The notes under the pieces are model-generated. The model ran no database searches and had not been told where the DNA came from. It saw only the letters and a program-made list of their open reading frames with translations. DNA of 64,000 bases from Pontiellaceae bacterium B1224 (GTDB taxonomy: Bacteria > Verrucomicrobiota > Kiritimatiellia > Kiritimatiellales > Pontiellaceae): NCBI GenBank assembly GCA_029432815.1, contig JAROBA010000003.1:62001-126000 (forward strand). Direction: 5' to 3'. Positions 1 through 8,203 of this stretch are shown one piece after another; position 1 is the first letter of the stretch; every line of letters begins with the position of its first letter. The position numbers and the translations under genes were made by a program.

Positions 1-482
1 AATGTGCCCGTGGGCAATGGATTTTCGGTAAATTTCTTTACGACTTCTGCGGCAACATGGGCGGCGGTTTCCCAGAGTGGGTCGCTGTAGGTGCAGAGCG
101 AGATGGCAATGGCTGGCGTGCCGAGTACGACTGCTTCGCTGGCTGCGGAAACGGTCCCGGAATAGAGGACGCTGATCCCGGTGTTGGAGCCGAAATTGAT
201 TCCGCTGACCACCAGATCGGGCGGATTGTCTTTGTGCAGAAAGCTGATCGCCAGTTTAACGCAGTCGGCCGGAGTTCCATCCACGGCGATCCCAAAAGGG
301 CGACCGTCTTTTTCAACGGGCACCGTACGGATCGGATCGAAGATGGTGATGGAATGACCGGTGGCGCTGCGCTCGGTGTCGGGAGCAACAACATGCAGGT
401 CGCCCATTCCGCTTAGAGCTTGATGGAGGACTCCAATGCCGGGGGCATGAATTCCGTCGTCGTTGGAGAGTAGGATTTTCAT
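1..482 (-). CDS. surE: 5'/3'-nucleotidase SurE (partial, C-terminus beyond window)
   Basis: Reading the minus strand from an ATG at 482 gives a start MKILLSNDDGIHAPG, the diagnostic SurE N-terminus with the metal-binding Asp pair (D8, D9). It is followed by VVAPDTERSATGHSIT and, near residue 95, VSGINFGSNTG, both conserved SurE blocks. About 160 codons are present and the frame stays open to the window edge. SurE enzymes are metal-dependent survival phosphatases acting on nucleoside monophosphates in the cytoplasm. The gene diverges from rsmE. Longer frames on either strand here are shadows of this one. Confidence 0.93.
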   Translation of the reverse strand, partial: MKILLSNDDGIHAPGIGVLHQALSGMGDLHVVAPDTERSATGHSITIFDPIRTVPVEKDGRPFGIAVDGTPADCVKLAISFLHKDNPPDLVVSGINFGSNTGISVLYSGTVSAASEAVVLGTPAIAISLCTYSDPLWETAAHVAAEVVKKFTENPLPTGT

Positions 483-562
483 GGATTAAATATGATGGCA
501 TGAAAACCAAACTGCAAGAATGGATGATTGCATCCATCGGTCGCTCTATTCATGCTGTACGG

Positions 563-1336
563 ATGAATTTGATTATTCTCCAACCATTGGAAGTGGATGC
601 GGAAAACTGTGCGGTCTTATCGGACGAGCGGGCACAACATATTCGCAAGGTATTGAAAGCGGAGGTCGGCAAAGAGCTGAAGATCGGGCTGTTGAACGGG
701 CCGCTTGGAATTGGAACCGTCCAAACATTGGAAAACCAAACGGTTGAACTCAGTTGCATTTTTAAAGAAGAAATGCCGCCCAAGCCCCGAATTGATCTGT
801 TGCTTGCCATGCCGCGTCCGAAAGTGCTGAAACGCATGTGGGCCCAGCTGGCGGCGCTCGGAGTGGGACGGATTGTACTTTTGCGTGCAGAAAAGGTGGA
901 ACGCTATTATTTTGACAGTCATGTGGTTGAACCGGGGTTTTATAACAAGCTTTTGATCGAAGGGCTGCAGCAGGCGTGTTGCACGCGCCTGCCGGACGTG
1001 CAGGTAGAGCCGCTCTTTAAACCGTTTGTAGAGGATCGGCTGGAATGTGAGTTTTCCAATCATTGGAAACTGCTGGCGGATCCGTCCGGTGAAAAGCGAC
1101 TCCGCAATTTCCAGCCATTGTCCTCCTTCGCCAAGGCTCCGGCGGATCTTCGAGAAAAAAGCCGTCGTATACTGCTGGCCATTGGGCCGGAGGGCGGCTG
1201 GACATCCTATGAGCGGGAGATGCTCAAAGACCGGGGATTTGAATTGATTGGAATGGGAGATCGTATTCTGCGAACGGATACGGCAACAATGGGGCTTCTT
1301 TCGGTATTAAATGAGTTGTTTGGGAGTGACAGATGA
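563..1336 (+). CDS. rsmE: 16S rRNA (uracil-1498-N3)-methyltransferase RsmE
   Basis: This 257-residue protein has the SPOUT-methyltransferase layout of RsmE: an N-terminal PUA-like part (ERAQHIRKVLKAEVGKEL), a central PRPKVLKRMWAQLAALGVGRIVLL block, and the knot region AIGPEGGWTSYE followed by MGDRILRTDTA, which binds SAM. It methylates U1498 of 16S rRNA in assembled small subunits. The start at 563 (MNLIILQP) matches family length; an in-frame ATG at 500 would add 21 unlikely residues. Just before the AIGPEGG motif lies SFAKAPADLREKS, encoded by a sequence resembling a dispersed short repeat and probably an in-frame insertion. The stop overlaps the pgpA start (ATGA). Confidence 0.9.
   Translation: MNLIILQPLEVDAENCAVLSDERAQHIRKVLKAEVGKELKIGLLNGPLGIGTVQTLENQTVELSCIFKEEMPPKPRIDLLLAMPRPKVLKRMWAQLAALGVGRIVLLRAEKVERYYFDSHVVEPGFYNKLLIEGLQQACCTRLPDVQVEPLFKPFVEDRLECEFSNHWKLLADPSGEKRLRNFQPLSSFAKAPADLREKSRRILLAIGPEGGWTSYEREMLKDRGFELIGMGDRILRTDTATMGLLSVLNELFGSDR
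1121..1164 (+). repeat. Dispersed-repeat-like insertion inside rsmE
   Basis: The segment reads like a short interspersed element (cttcgccaaggctccggcgg core) and is translated in frame as SFAKAPADLREKS immediately upstream of the RsmE AIGPEGG motif, where other RsmE proteins have only a short linker. The frame is preserved. Its identity as a mobile repeat is my recollection of similar sequences in other genomes and is not shown by a second copy in this window. Confidence 0.45.
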
Positions 1337-1782
1337 AAAATTTTATTAAGTGGATCGCGATTGGGTTTGGAACCGGATTGAGCCCTATTATGCCGGGAAC
1401 GGTGGGCACATTGGTTGGACTTCCGCTGACCTGGGGACTGATGCAGGTGCCTTCGGTTGGGGCTCAGGTCATAATCTGTATTGCGCTGACGCTTCTGTCT
1501 ATTCCCATTTGTGAAGTGGCGGAAAAGGTGATTGGCGGAAAAGATCCGGGTTGCATTGTGGCGGATGAATATCTGACGCTGCCGATTACGGTAATTGGCT
1601 TAACCTCACCGTGGGCAATGCTGAGCGGGTTTGTTCTGCACCGTATTTTCGACATCACCAAACCGCCGCCGATTAAACAGCTTCAGCACATTCACGGCGG
1701 GTTCGGGATTACGATCGATGATTTTCTGGCCGCACTGATTGCGCTCGGCCTGAATCATCTTCTTTTCCGGTTTATAGGCTAA
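1333..1782 (+). CDS. pgpA: Phosphatidylglycerophosphatase A
   Basis: The 149-residue membrane protein carries the PgpA signatures GTGLSPIMPGTVGTL near the N-terminus, VADEYLTLP in the middle and RIFDITKPPPIKQLQ followed by GGFGITIDDFLAAL near the C-terminus. It dephosphorylates phosphatidylglycerophosphate to phosphatidylglycerol in the inner membrane. Length is normal for the family and there are three or four hydrophobic segments. The ATG overlaps the rsmE stop by four bases, so the pair is translationally coupled. Its 3' end overlaps the 3' end of the convergent TPR gene by four bases. Confidence 0.93.
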   Translation: MKNFIKWIAIGFGTGLSPIMPGTVGTLVGLPLTWGLMQVPSVGAQVIICIALTLLSIPICEVAEKVIGGKDPGCIVADEYLTLPITVIGLTSPWAMLSGFVLHRIFDITKPPPIKQLQHIHGGFGITIDDFLAALIALGLNHLLFRFIG

Positions 1783-2855
1783 TTTTGTTCAACATACTGT
1801 ATGAGAGCCTGGAAGTCCTCGTTCTGCCGCAACGTGTCGAACTCATCTTCGTTCATATAATTCAGTGCCTGACTCGGATCGGTCAGCTGTGATGCCCGCT
1901 GGAAAGCAAGAATTGCAGCTTTGTCGTTGCCCAGTTTAACTTCAACCCTTGCCAGCACTTGATATAGTGTGGCTTCGTTTTTGATTTCTGCGGTCAGACG
2001 ACGAAGCTGCTCACCGGCCAGTTCCCAATTGCCGATTTTGGTCAGGTAGAGTGCAAAGCTGTGGCGGGTCTCGGTATCGTCCGGGCGCAGGTCAAGATAC
2101 TGTTCATAGGCATTGATGCATTTGTCATCCTGTTTCATTTTCCGATAGAGCATCGCCATGTTTTTCAGTGCCGGTGGATAGGCCGGTTTTAATTCAAGCG
2201 AACGAATCAGGTAGCTTTCTCCTTTTTCATAGGCCTTTGCATCAATACAGGCCGCCCCAAGATTATTCAGAATGTCAAAAGGAAGATCGGTGTCGGTTGC
2301 GCTTTCGAACAGGGAGAGGGCTTTTTCATATTCTTCCTGTTTTAAATAGGCCATACCCAGGGGAATTTTGATGCCCTCAAGATCTGGAAGGATCTCTCTT
2401 ACATTTTCATAGTATTCAGTAGCTTCCTTGAAATTCCCCACCTCAGCAGCCTGTTCTGCCAGAATAATATTGAATGCTGCTTTTTTGAGCCAGGCCGCGT
2501 TGAAGGGACGTTCACCTTCACCATGCCATACCGGATCGGCGTAATTACGTGAAAAGTCCATCACCCACTGGGATTCGGTCGGCAGCGAATAACGGGGGAT
2601 AAATCCCTGGGTAATAGGCGGCGGAGCGGTACTTTGCTTTGTGATGTCGATATATTCCCTAACCACGAGATAAATCAAGGCAACCGCTAAAAACAGGACG
2701 AGCAGACCGAGCGTAAAGCTGGTGAGCTGATGACGCCGCATTTCGCGTCTTCGTTCTTCTACGACTTCATTGGAGACCTGCGGAGTGAAATCATCGCTGC
2801 CGGTATTATCTGTTGAGTAAATATCCTGAAGATGTTGGCGTTTTCCAGTATCCAT
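1779..2855 (-). CDS. Membrane-anchored tetratricopeptide-repeat protein
   Basis: This 358-residue protein has an N-terminal cytoplasmic stretch of about 45 residues rich in Arg/Glu, one transmembrane helix (about residues 46-66, LGLLVLFLAVALIYLVV), and then a long extracytoplasmic part with at least five TPR-like units between residues 130 and 335, for example YENVREILPDLEGIKIPLGM and NNLGAACIDAKAYEKGESYL. TPR arrays act as protein-interaction scaffolds; the partner is not known. An AGGAAACAGG ribosome site precedes the ATG. It stands alone, facing away from aroC. I do not recognise a specific named family. Confidence 0.75.
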   Translation of the reverse strand: MDTGKRQHLQDIYSTDNTGSDDFTPQVSNEVVEERRREMRRHQLTSFTLGLLVLFLAVALIYLVVREYIDITKQSTAPPPITQGFIPRYSLPTESQWVMDFSRNYADPVWHGEGERPFNAAWLKKAAFNIILAEQAAEVGNFKEATEYYENVREILPDLEGIKIPLGMAYLKQEEYEKALSLFESATDTDLPFDILNNLGAACIDAKAYEKGESYLIRSLELKPAYPPALKNMAMLYRKMKQDDKCINAYEQYLDLRPDDTETRHSFALYLTKIGNWELAGEQLRRLTAEIKNEATLYQVLARVEVKLGNDKAAILAFQRASQLTDPSQALNYMNEDEFDTLRQNEDFQALIQYVEQN

Positions 2856-2987
2856 AAAACCTGTTTCCTAGTGGTTGACGTAGAGGTACAGAATTGTCCA
2901 CAAAGCCCCTTATATTGCAAATCAAATATATGGGCAGCTTTCGGGGCGAATTACGTTAAATAAAACAAGGGCACCGTTTCGGTGTTT

Positions 2988-3006
2988 TCTTCCAGAGGTT
3001 GGAAGA
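2988..3006. repeat. 15-bp dyad (TTCCA-N5-TGGAA), intergenic
   Basis: TCTTCCAGAGGTTGGAAGA is a perfect 7-bp-arm palindrome between the divergent TPR and aroC genes. It is one of 19 exact copies of TTCCA-N5-TGGAA in the window. Confidence 0.85.
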
Positions 3007-3082
3007 TTTTATTGGCTTTTTTGTCCAACCCGGCAGGGGTTGGTGGTATAAACACGCGTTTTAAATGAGTAGAAATCAGCGG

Positions 3083-3101
3083 GTTTCCAAGGATTGGAAA
3101 C
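3083..3101. repeat. 15-bp dyad (TTCCA-N5-TGGAA), upstream of aroC
   Basis: GTTTCCAAGGATTGGAAAC has 8-bp perfect arms around GGA and lies 20 bp before the aroC start codon. It is among the most symmetric copies of the dispersed dyad. Confidence 0.88.
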
Positions 3102-3121
3102 TCCGGAACCAAGGAAATCTC

Positions 3122-4207
3122 ATGTCGAGTACGATAGGAACCCTTTATAAAGTATCCACATTTGGTGAATCGCACGGTAAGGCCGTGGGTGCCATTGTAG
3201 ACGGATGTCCGGCCAATCTTCAGCTGAGCGAAGCGGATATTCAACCGCAGCTTACACGGCGCCGACCGGGGCAGAGCGATATGACCACCGCACGCGATGA
3301 AGCCGATCAAGTGATCATTCTTTCGGGAGTGGAAAACGGCAAAACGCTCGGTACGCCGATCGGGCTGATGGTGAATAACAAAGATCAGCGACCCGGCGAT
3401 TATGGCGAAATGAGCAATGTGCCGCGTCCGTCGCACGCCGATTATACCTATCAGATGAAATATGGAAACCGCGCGTCCAGCGGCGGCGGTCGCTCCAGCG
3501 CGCGCGAAACCATCGGTCGGGTAGCGGCAGGAGCGATTGCCGAAAAATGGCTGTTTGAGCAGTTTGGAACAAAGATTATTTCCTGGGTGAGTTCCGTGGG
3601 CAACATTGATGCGCGCGATATGAGTGCTGAAGTGCTGACCCGCGAACAGATCGATTCCAACATAATCCGCTGTCCCGACGAAGTGGCGGCTGAAAAAATG
3701 ATTGATGTGGTTAAAAAAGCCAGCTTTCGTAAGGATTCGGTCGGCGGTGTGCTGACCTGCGTGGTATCAAATATTCCGGTCGGACTCGGTGAGCCGGTCT
3801 TTGAGCGAATGGAAGCCTCTTTGGGACAGGCGATGCTTTCGATTCCGGCTACCAAAGGGTTCGAACTCGGTTCCGGATTTGCCGGCGCACGCATGTATGG
3901 ATCGCAGCATAATGATCCGTTTGAGCTGAAGGCCGATGGTCGTTTGGGTACGTCCACCAATTTCAGTGGTGGTGTGCAGGGGGGCATCTCCAACGGTGAA
4001 CCGATTGTTTTCCGTGTTGCTTTCAAGCCCCCGGCCACCATTGGGATGGCCCAGGAAACGGCGACCTTCGAAGGCGAATCCACCGTGCTGGAAGCCAAAG
4101 GCCGGCACGATCCTTGTGTTGTGCCGCGCGCGATTCCGATTGTGGAAACCATGACGGCTATAACGCTGATGGATTTCGTGTTGCGACAAGCCTACCGGAA
4201 TGCGTGA
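3122..4207 (+). CDS. aroC: Chorismate synthase
   Basis: The 361-residue protein starts [19 protein letters not shown], the standard chorismate synthase N-terminus, and contains the family signatures [32 protein letters not shown] and the [18 protein letters not shown] block, ending with [10 protein letters not shown]-like [18 protein letters not shown]. It converts EPSP to chorismate with reduced FMN in the shikimate pathway. The ATG at 3122 with AAGGAAAT before it gives family length; an upstream ATG at 3065 would place the dispersed dyad in the coding region and is less likely. A heptamer-array repeat begins at its stop codon. Confidence 0.96.
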   Translation: MSSTIGTLYKVSTFGESHGKAVGAIVDGCPANLQLSEADIQPQLTRRRPGQSDMTTARDEADQVIILSGVENGKTLGTPIGLMVNNKDQRPGDYGEMSNVPRPSHADYTYQMKYGNRASSGGGRSSARETIGRVAAGAIAEKWLFEQFGTKIISWVSSVGNIDARDMSAEVLTREQIDSNIIRCPDEVAAEKMIDVVKKASFRKDSVGGVLTCVVSNIPVGLGEPVFERMEASLGQAMLSIPATKGFELGSGFAGARMYGSQHNDPFELKADGRLGTSTNFSGGVQGGISNGEPIVFRVAFKPPATIGMAQETATFEGESTVLEAKGRHDPCVVPRAIPIVETMTAITLMDFVLRQAYRNA

Positions 4208-4259
4208 TGAGTGAGCCGTGAGCCGTGATGAAAATCACGTTTCAATTGTCACGTTTCAC
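4204..4259. repeat. Inverted heptamer array (element E1)
   Basis: Between aroC and the maturase gene eight consecutive 7-bp units run without gap: GTGATGA, GTGAGCC, GTGAGCC, GTGATGA, then the opposite orientation AAATCAC, GTTTCAA, TTGTCAC, GTTTCAC. The first four are reverse-complement-like relatives of the last four (NNNTCAC type). The first unit contains the aroC stop codon. The array can fold as an imperfect hairpin in the transcript. Confidence 0.75.
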
Positions 4260-4272
4260 GCAGGTTGTATTT

Positions 4273-5541
4273 ATGAGTACCGTTGAAAATATAAATCAGC
4301 CATTGACTCCGCGCTCATTCCACGTAATGACCAAGCCGATCGGGCCGCTGTGCAATCTCGATTGCAGCTATTGTTTCTACCTTGAGAAAGAAAAACTCTT
4401 TCCGAAGGAAGAAAACTATAAAATGAGCGACGACGTGCTGGAGCGCTATGTCCGGAAATATATCCAGAGCCAGCACGCGCCGGAAATCAGTTTTGCCTGG
4501 CAGGGCGGGGAACCCACCCTGATGGGGCTCGATTTTTTCCGGAAGGTCGTGGCGCTGCAGCGGCGATATGCCGGCGGTCGGACCGTTCATAACTCCTTTC
4601 AGACCAACGGAACAAATCTGGACGACGCGTGGTGCGAGTTTTTTGCCCGCGAAAAATTTCTGATCGGGCTGAGTCTCGATGGCCCGGAGCACATTCACAA
4701 TCGCTATCGCGTGGATAAGGGCGGAGCCGGTTCGTTCGATCGGGTTTTCCAGGCATTGGAAATGCTGAAGAAGTGGCGCGTGGAATTTAATACGCTCACG
4801 TGCGTGACCCGACAAAGCCCGGAAGAGGCGGTGGAGATCTATACCTTCCTGAAAGAGCAGGGCGTCGCGTTTATGCAGTTTATTCCGATTGTCGAGCGGG
4901 TGGGTGATCGGTCGGCGCACGAGATCGGACTGGACCTGGCCGTGCCGCCGGATCTGCGGGCCGGCGATAATCCGGACGCAATGATGCCCTGGGCGGTTTC
5001 ATCGGAAGGATTCGGGCAGTTTCTGACGACCGTTTTTGATGAATGGATTAAAGCGGATGTCGGCCGCATCTTTGTGAATATTTTTGATATGGCGCTGGGT
5101 GCGTGGTGCGGTATGGAGCCGAACCTGTGTACGTTTGCCAAGCGGTGCGGTCAGGCCGTGGCGATGGAGCACGATGGCGGTGTCTATTCCTGCGATCATT
5201 ACGTTTATCCATCCTATTATCTCGGCAACATAATGGATACCTCGCTGGAGGAGATGATTTATTCGAAAGAACAGATCCAGTTCGGCAAGGATAAATCGGA
5301 TGCGCTGCCGACCTATTGCCGGGAGTGCGAATATCTGTTCGTCTGCAATGGCGAGTGCCCGAAGCATCGATTTATCAAGACACCTGATGGAGAAGCAGGA
5401 TTGAACTATCTGTGCGCAGGCTATAAAACGTTCTTCAAACATATCGATCCAGCGATGCGCGAAATGGCGGCCCTTGTCCAAAAAGGGCGTCCGGCGGCAG
5501 ACATTATGGGGAAACAATTTAAGAAGTGCGGTGGAAAGTAA
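4273..5541 (+). CDS. Anaerobic sulfatase-maturating enzyme (radical SAM, SPASM)
   Basis: The 422-residue protein has the radical-SAM cluster motif CNLDCSYC near residue 30, followed by FYLEKEKLF as in anSME proteins, and a C-terminal SPASM region with the cysteines of CGMEPNLC, RCGQ, VYSCDHYVYP and YCRECEYLFVCNGECPKHRF, which bind two auxiliary 4Fe-4S clusters. anSME enzymes oxidise an active-site Cys or Ser of sulfatases to formylglycine before export. No sulfatase gene lies in the window, but the next genes encode a parvulin and the Tat exporter, so maturation and export of folded enzymes are plausibly linked. The start at 4273 (MSTVENINQP) is preferred to 4225, which lies inside the repeat. 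Confidence 0.9.
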   Translation: MSTVENINQPLTPRSFHVMTKPIGPLCNLDCSYCFYLEKEKLFPKEENYKMSDDVLERYVRKYIQSQHAPEISFAWQGGEPTLMGLDFFRKVVALQRRYAGGRTVHNSFQTNGTNLDDAWCEFFAREKFLIGLSLDGPEHIHNRYRVDKGGAGSFDRVFQALEMLKKWRVEFNTLTCVTRQSPEEAVEIYTFLKEQGVAFMQFIPIVERVGDRSAHEIGLDLAVPPDLRAGDNPDAMMPWAVSSEGFGQFLTTVFDEWIKADVGRIFVNIFDMALGAWCGMEPNLCTFAKRCGQAVAMEHDGGVYSCDHYVYPSYYLGNIMDTSLEEMIYSKEQIQFGKDKSDALPTYCRECEYLFVCNGECPKHRFIKTPDGEAGLNYLCAGYKTFFKHIDPAMREMAALVQKGRPAADIMGKQFKKCGGK

Positions 5542-5545
5542 GACG

Positions 5546-6463
5546 ATGAGCAACGAAGCCACAATTGATAGCGAAGCACAGAAAGTACCGATTCTCGTGA
5601 ACGGGGAAGAGGTCTCTGATGGCCTGATCCAGCAGGAACTGCAGATGCTGCGCGAGCGTTATGCCCAGGAAATGTCCCGTCAGGAAATGGACGAAAAGCA
5701 GGCGAAGATCGAATCCGACGCGCGCGAAAATGCGGTGGAGCGGGTATTGCTGATGCAGAAAGCCCGTACGGAAATTGACTCGGTCCGTTCTGCAGAAATC
5801 GAAGCCCGCTTCATGGCGCTGAAAGAACAGCACGGCGGTGAAGAGGAATTCAATAAACGATTCGAACTGTCCGATGAGGATATCGTGAAAATCAAAACGG
5901 ATATTGAAGATGGCATCCGGCTTGAGCGTTATTTCGATGAAGTCTGCGAAGCTGCGGTCCGACCGGGCGAGGCGGATTCCCGCGCATATTATGAAGCCAA
6001 TCCTGCTGAATTCATCATTCCCGAGCTGGTGCATGCTGCGCATATTATGCAGCATCCATCGCCGGATGTGCCGCTGGAGACGGTGTATGCAACGCTGTTG
6101 AATGTTCGGGAGCGCCTGAAAAAAGGGGAAGACTTTGATGCGCTGGCGAAGGAATATTCCCACTGCGAGGATGGCGGGCATGATCTCGGATTCTTTGCAC
6201 GCGGACAGATGGTGCCGGCATTTGAAAAAGTGGCTTTTAAAACAAAGGTGGGCGATTTCAGCGATGTGTTCCAAACCGAGTTTGGTTACCATATATTAAT
6301 GGTTCGCGAGCATAAACCGGAGTCGGTGCGTCCGTATGAAGAGGTGCGCTACGACATTCAAAGCATGATCTATGATGAACGGAAGAATGAAGTGATCGGC
6401 GCCATTGCCGATGAACTGCGCGCTTCGGCCGACATCCGGAACCTGGAAATTGTGGAAGGCTGA
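5546..6463 (+). CDS. Parvulin-type peptidyl-prolyl isomerase
   Basis: This is a 305-residue protein. Residues about 25-140 are charged and helical (chaperone-like arms, as in SurA/PrsA), and residues about 165-265 form a rotamase domain with the parvulin pattern VHAAHIMQ, LKKGEDFDALAKEYSHCEDGGHDLGFFARGQMVPAFEKVAF and TEFGYHILMVREHK. It isomerises prolyl bonds. There is no signal peptide, unlike SurA, so a cytoplasmic chaperone for proteins awaiting Tat export is possible. It follows the maturase stop by four bases and precedes the tat genes by two, which indicates one operon. Confidence 0.87.
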   Translation: MSNEATIDSEAQKVPILVNGEEVSDGLIQQELQMLRERYAQEMSRQEMDEKQAKIESDARENAVERVLLMQKARTEIDSVRSAEIEARFMALKEQHGGEEEFNKRFELSDEDIVKIKTDIEDGIRLERYFDEVCEAAVRPGEADSRAYYEANPAEFIIPELVHAAHIMQHPSPDVPLETVYATLLNVRERLKKGEDFDALAKEYSHCEDGGHDLGFFARGQMVPAFEKVAFKTKVGDFSDVFQTEFGYHILMVREHKPESVRPYEEVRYDIQSMIYDERKNEVIGAIADELRASADIRNLEIVEG

Positions 6464-6465
6464 GT

Positions 6466-6879
6466 ATGCTGAATTGTTGTTCCCAAATTGCATTTATCGG
6501 GCCGGGCGGGCCGGAAATTCTCGTGGTCATGCTGGTGCTGCTGCTGATGTTCGGTGCCAAAGATGCGCCGAAAATTTTTCGTAAAATCAATGAAATGCTG
6601 AATTCCATCCGCAATACAGCCGACGGCTTTAAGCGTGAAATCATGTATGGCGATCTGAACAGCGATTCCTCGTCGGAGGATATGTATTCGGACAACGATG
6701 AAGATGATTACACCGAATATCACGACGATGATTACGACTACACGGATGATGACGAAGAGCGCGACTATTCCGATGAAACCTTCCAGAATCTGGAAAAAGA
6801 TCTCGAAGAGAGTGGCGAAGGTGCTTTAGAGGACCATCAGGAATCCGACGAAGAGGCTGACGATGCTCGAAAAGCTTAA
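6466..6879 (+). CDS. Tat translocase TatA/TatB-like subunit with acidic tail
   Basis: The 137-residue protein has a TatA/B transmembrane helix (GPGGPEILVVMLVLLLMFGA, about residues 13-32), the hinge KDAPKIFRKI and a short amphipathic helix. It then carries an extraordinarily acidic tail (about residues 65-137) with long Asp/Glu/Tyr/Ser runs. TatA-type subunits form the channel and TatB binds signal peptides together with TatC. Position directly before tatC, with a second and canonical tatA after it, suggests this one plays the TatB role. It overlaps tatC by 17 bases. Confidence 0.85.
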   Translation: MLNCCSQIAFIGPGGPEILVVMLVLLLMFGAKDAPKIFRKINEMLNSIRNTADGFKREIMYGDLNSDSSSEDMYSDNDEDDYTEYHDDDYDYTDDDEERDYSDETFQNLEKDLEESGEGALEDHQESDEEADDARKA

Positions 6880-7891
6880 AGCATTTAAAAATAAATTTCG
6901 CTACGACGACAGTGAAATGCCGTTTCTTGAGCACCTCGAGGAATTTCGTAAAACCGTAATCCGTATTGTGATTGCATTGGTGGCGGGCATGGTCATCTGT
7001 CTGCCTTTTGCCGATGAAATGATCGGAGTGCTTCGAGCACCGGCCGAGCAATATATTGAAAAGAGTGCGGAAGATGTGCTCGGCCAATCCTCTGTCCAGC
7101 TGCGCATCGGGGCCGATGCGCTTTCAACCAATGCGCTGATTACAGCCGAAGACGGGCAGCAATATATCATGGTCGATGCCGACGTGATTCTTCCAGACAC
7201 TGGAAAAAATAAAAAGCAGGGGACCATTCGTCTCCAGTTTTCCGAGCCGGCGGCGGCCATCAAAATGTGGCTGACGGTCACTTTTTTCGGTGGGTTGCTC
7301 CTGAGTCTCCCCTTTGTGGTTTTCTTTATCGGGCTGTTTGTGATGCCCGGCGTGCGCGATGTCGAACGAAAGCTGATGTCGCGCATCTCGGCTTTTTCCG
7401 GCGGACTCTTTCTGGCCGGAATCTATATGGGCTATCGCGTAACGCTTCCGCTGGCCTTGGGGTTGATGCTGAAAATCGGCGGTCAGTTGGAAGGGGAGTC
7501 CATCTGGTTCTATAATAAATACATCTCATTCGCCCTGCAGCTGCTGCTCGGTTTCGGGGTGGCCTTCCAATTGCCGGTCGTCATTCTGATCCTTGGAAAA
7601 ATGGGGTTGGTCAGCTCCAGAAGTCTGCGTACGGGGCGGCCCTATGTGATTGTCGGCATTTTTGTGCTCGCGATGATTCTGACTCCGCCGGACGTTATGA
7701 CGCAGGTTCTCATGGCGGCCCCCTTGGTTTTGTTGTATGAATTCTGTATATGGTTCCTTCACTTCAGCGGAAACCGCGACCTGCCGGGGAAGGAAAAGGA
7801 AACGGAATCGACCGATGGACCTGTTGAAGAACCGGTGAACGAGCCGGAAGAAGATGAGAGCGAAAAACCAAAAGATTTAACCGAGGACTAG
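6863..7891 (+). CDS. tatC: Sec-independent protein translocase TatC
   Basis: At 342 residues this is about 90 longer than usual TatC. It keeps the [16 protein letters not shown] start that contacts twin-arginine signals, six hydrophobic segments, [31 protein letters not shown], and [22 protein letters not shown] near the end. The additional length is in the first periplasmic loop (about residues 75-130) and an acidic C-terminal tail (about 305-342, rich in Glu/Asp/Pro). TatC is the signal-peptide receptor of the Tat pathway. It lies between two TatA-family genes in the same operon. Confidence 0.93.
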   Translation: MLEKLKAFKNKFRYDDSEMPFLEHLEEFRKTVIRIVIALVAGMVICLPFADEMIGVLRAPAEQYIEKSAEDVLGQSSVQLRIGADALSTNALITAEDGQQYIMVDADVILPDTGKNKKQGTIRLQFSEPAAAIKMWLTVTFFGGLLLSLPFVVFFIGLFVMPGVRDVERKLMSRISAFSGGLFLAGIYMGYRVTLPLALGLMLKIGGQLEGESIWFYNKYISFALQLLLGFGVAFQLPVVILILGKMGLVSSRSLRTGRPYVIVGIFVLAMILTPPDVMTQVLMAAPLVLLYEFCIWFLHFSGNRDLPGKEKETESTDGPVEEPVNEPEEDESEKPKDLTED

Positions 7892-7895
7892 AAAA

Positions 7896-8123
7896 ATGCA
7901 TACATTAGCCATTGGCATGCCGGGTGGTCAGGAACTGTTGATTATTCTCTTTATTGTGCTGCTATTGTTCGGGGCAAAGAAACTGCCTGAACTCTCCCGT
8001 TCGCTGGGCAAAAGCCTTGGCGAATTTAAAAAAGGCCAGAAAGAGGGCGGTGAGCCCGACCAGCTCGAGGATGACGTTGAGAAGAAAGAAATTTCCTCCG
8101 ATCCTGCAGAGAAAAAAGATTAG
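7896..8123 (+). CDS. tatA: Sec-independent protein translocase TatA
   Basis: The 75-residue protein is a canonical TatA: short N-terminus, membrane helix [24 protein letters not shown], amphipathic helix with [12 protein letters not shown], and an acidic-basic tail. TatA oligomers form the conducting part of the twin-arginine translocase. It begins four bases after tatC. Its stop codon abuts a heptamer-array repeat. Confidence 0.94.
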   Translation: MHTLAIGMPGGQELLIILFIVLLLFGAKKLPELSRSLGKSLGEFKKGQKEGGEPDQLEDDVEKKEISSDPAEKKD

Positions 8124-8124
8124 G

Positions 8125-8196
8125 GAGTGACGATTGAGGCGCGAAACGTGATTTTCCAAGGATTGGAAATCACGACTCTCGGCTCACGACTCACCG
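8125..8196. repeat. Inverted heptamer array with dyad core (element E2)
   Basis: Four 7-bp units (GAGTGAC, GATTGAG, GCGCGAA, ACGTGAT), then the dyad TTTCCAAGGATTGGAA at 8153-8168, then four units in the opposite sense (ATCACGA, CTCTCGG, CTCACGA, CTCACCG). It fills the gap between tatA and the CAAX protease gene. Here the two repeat systems of this genome are joined in one element. Confidence 0.75.
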
Positions 8197-8203
8197 TATT
8201 TCC

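Noticed and set aside
3451-4152. 233-codon minus-strand frame opposite aroC
   Set aside because: Shadow of the highly conserved chorismate synthase gene; Ser/Pro-rich composition without motif.
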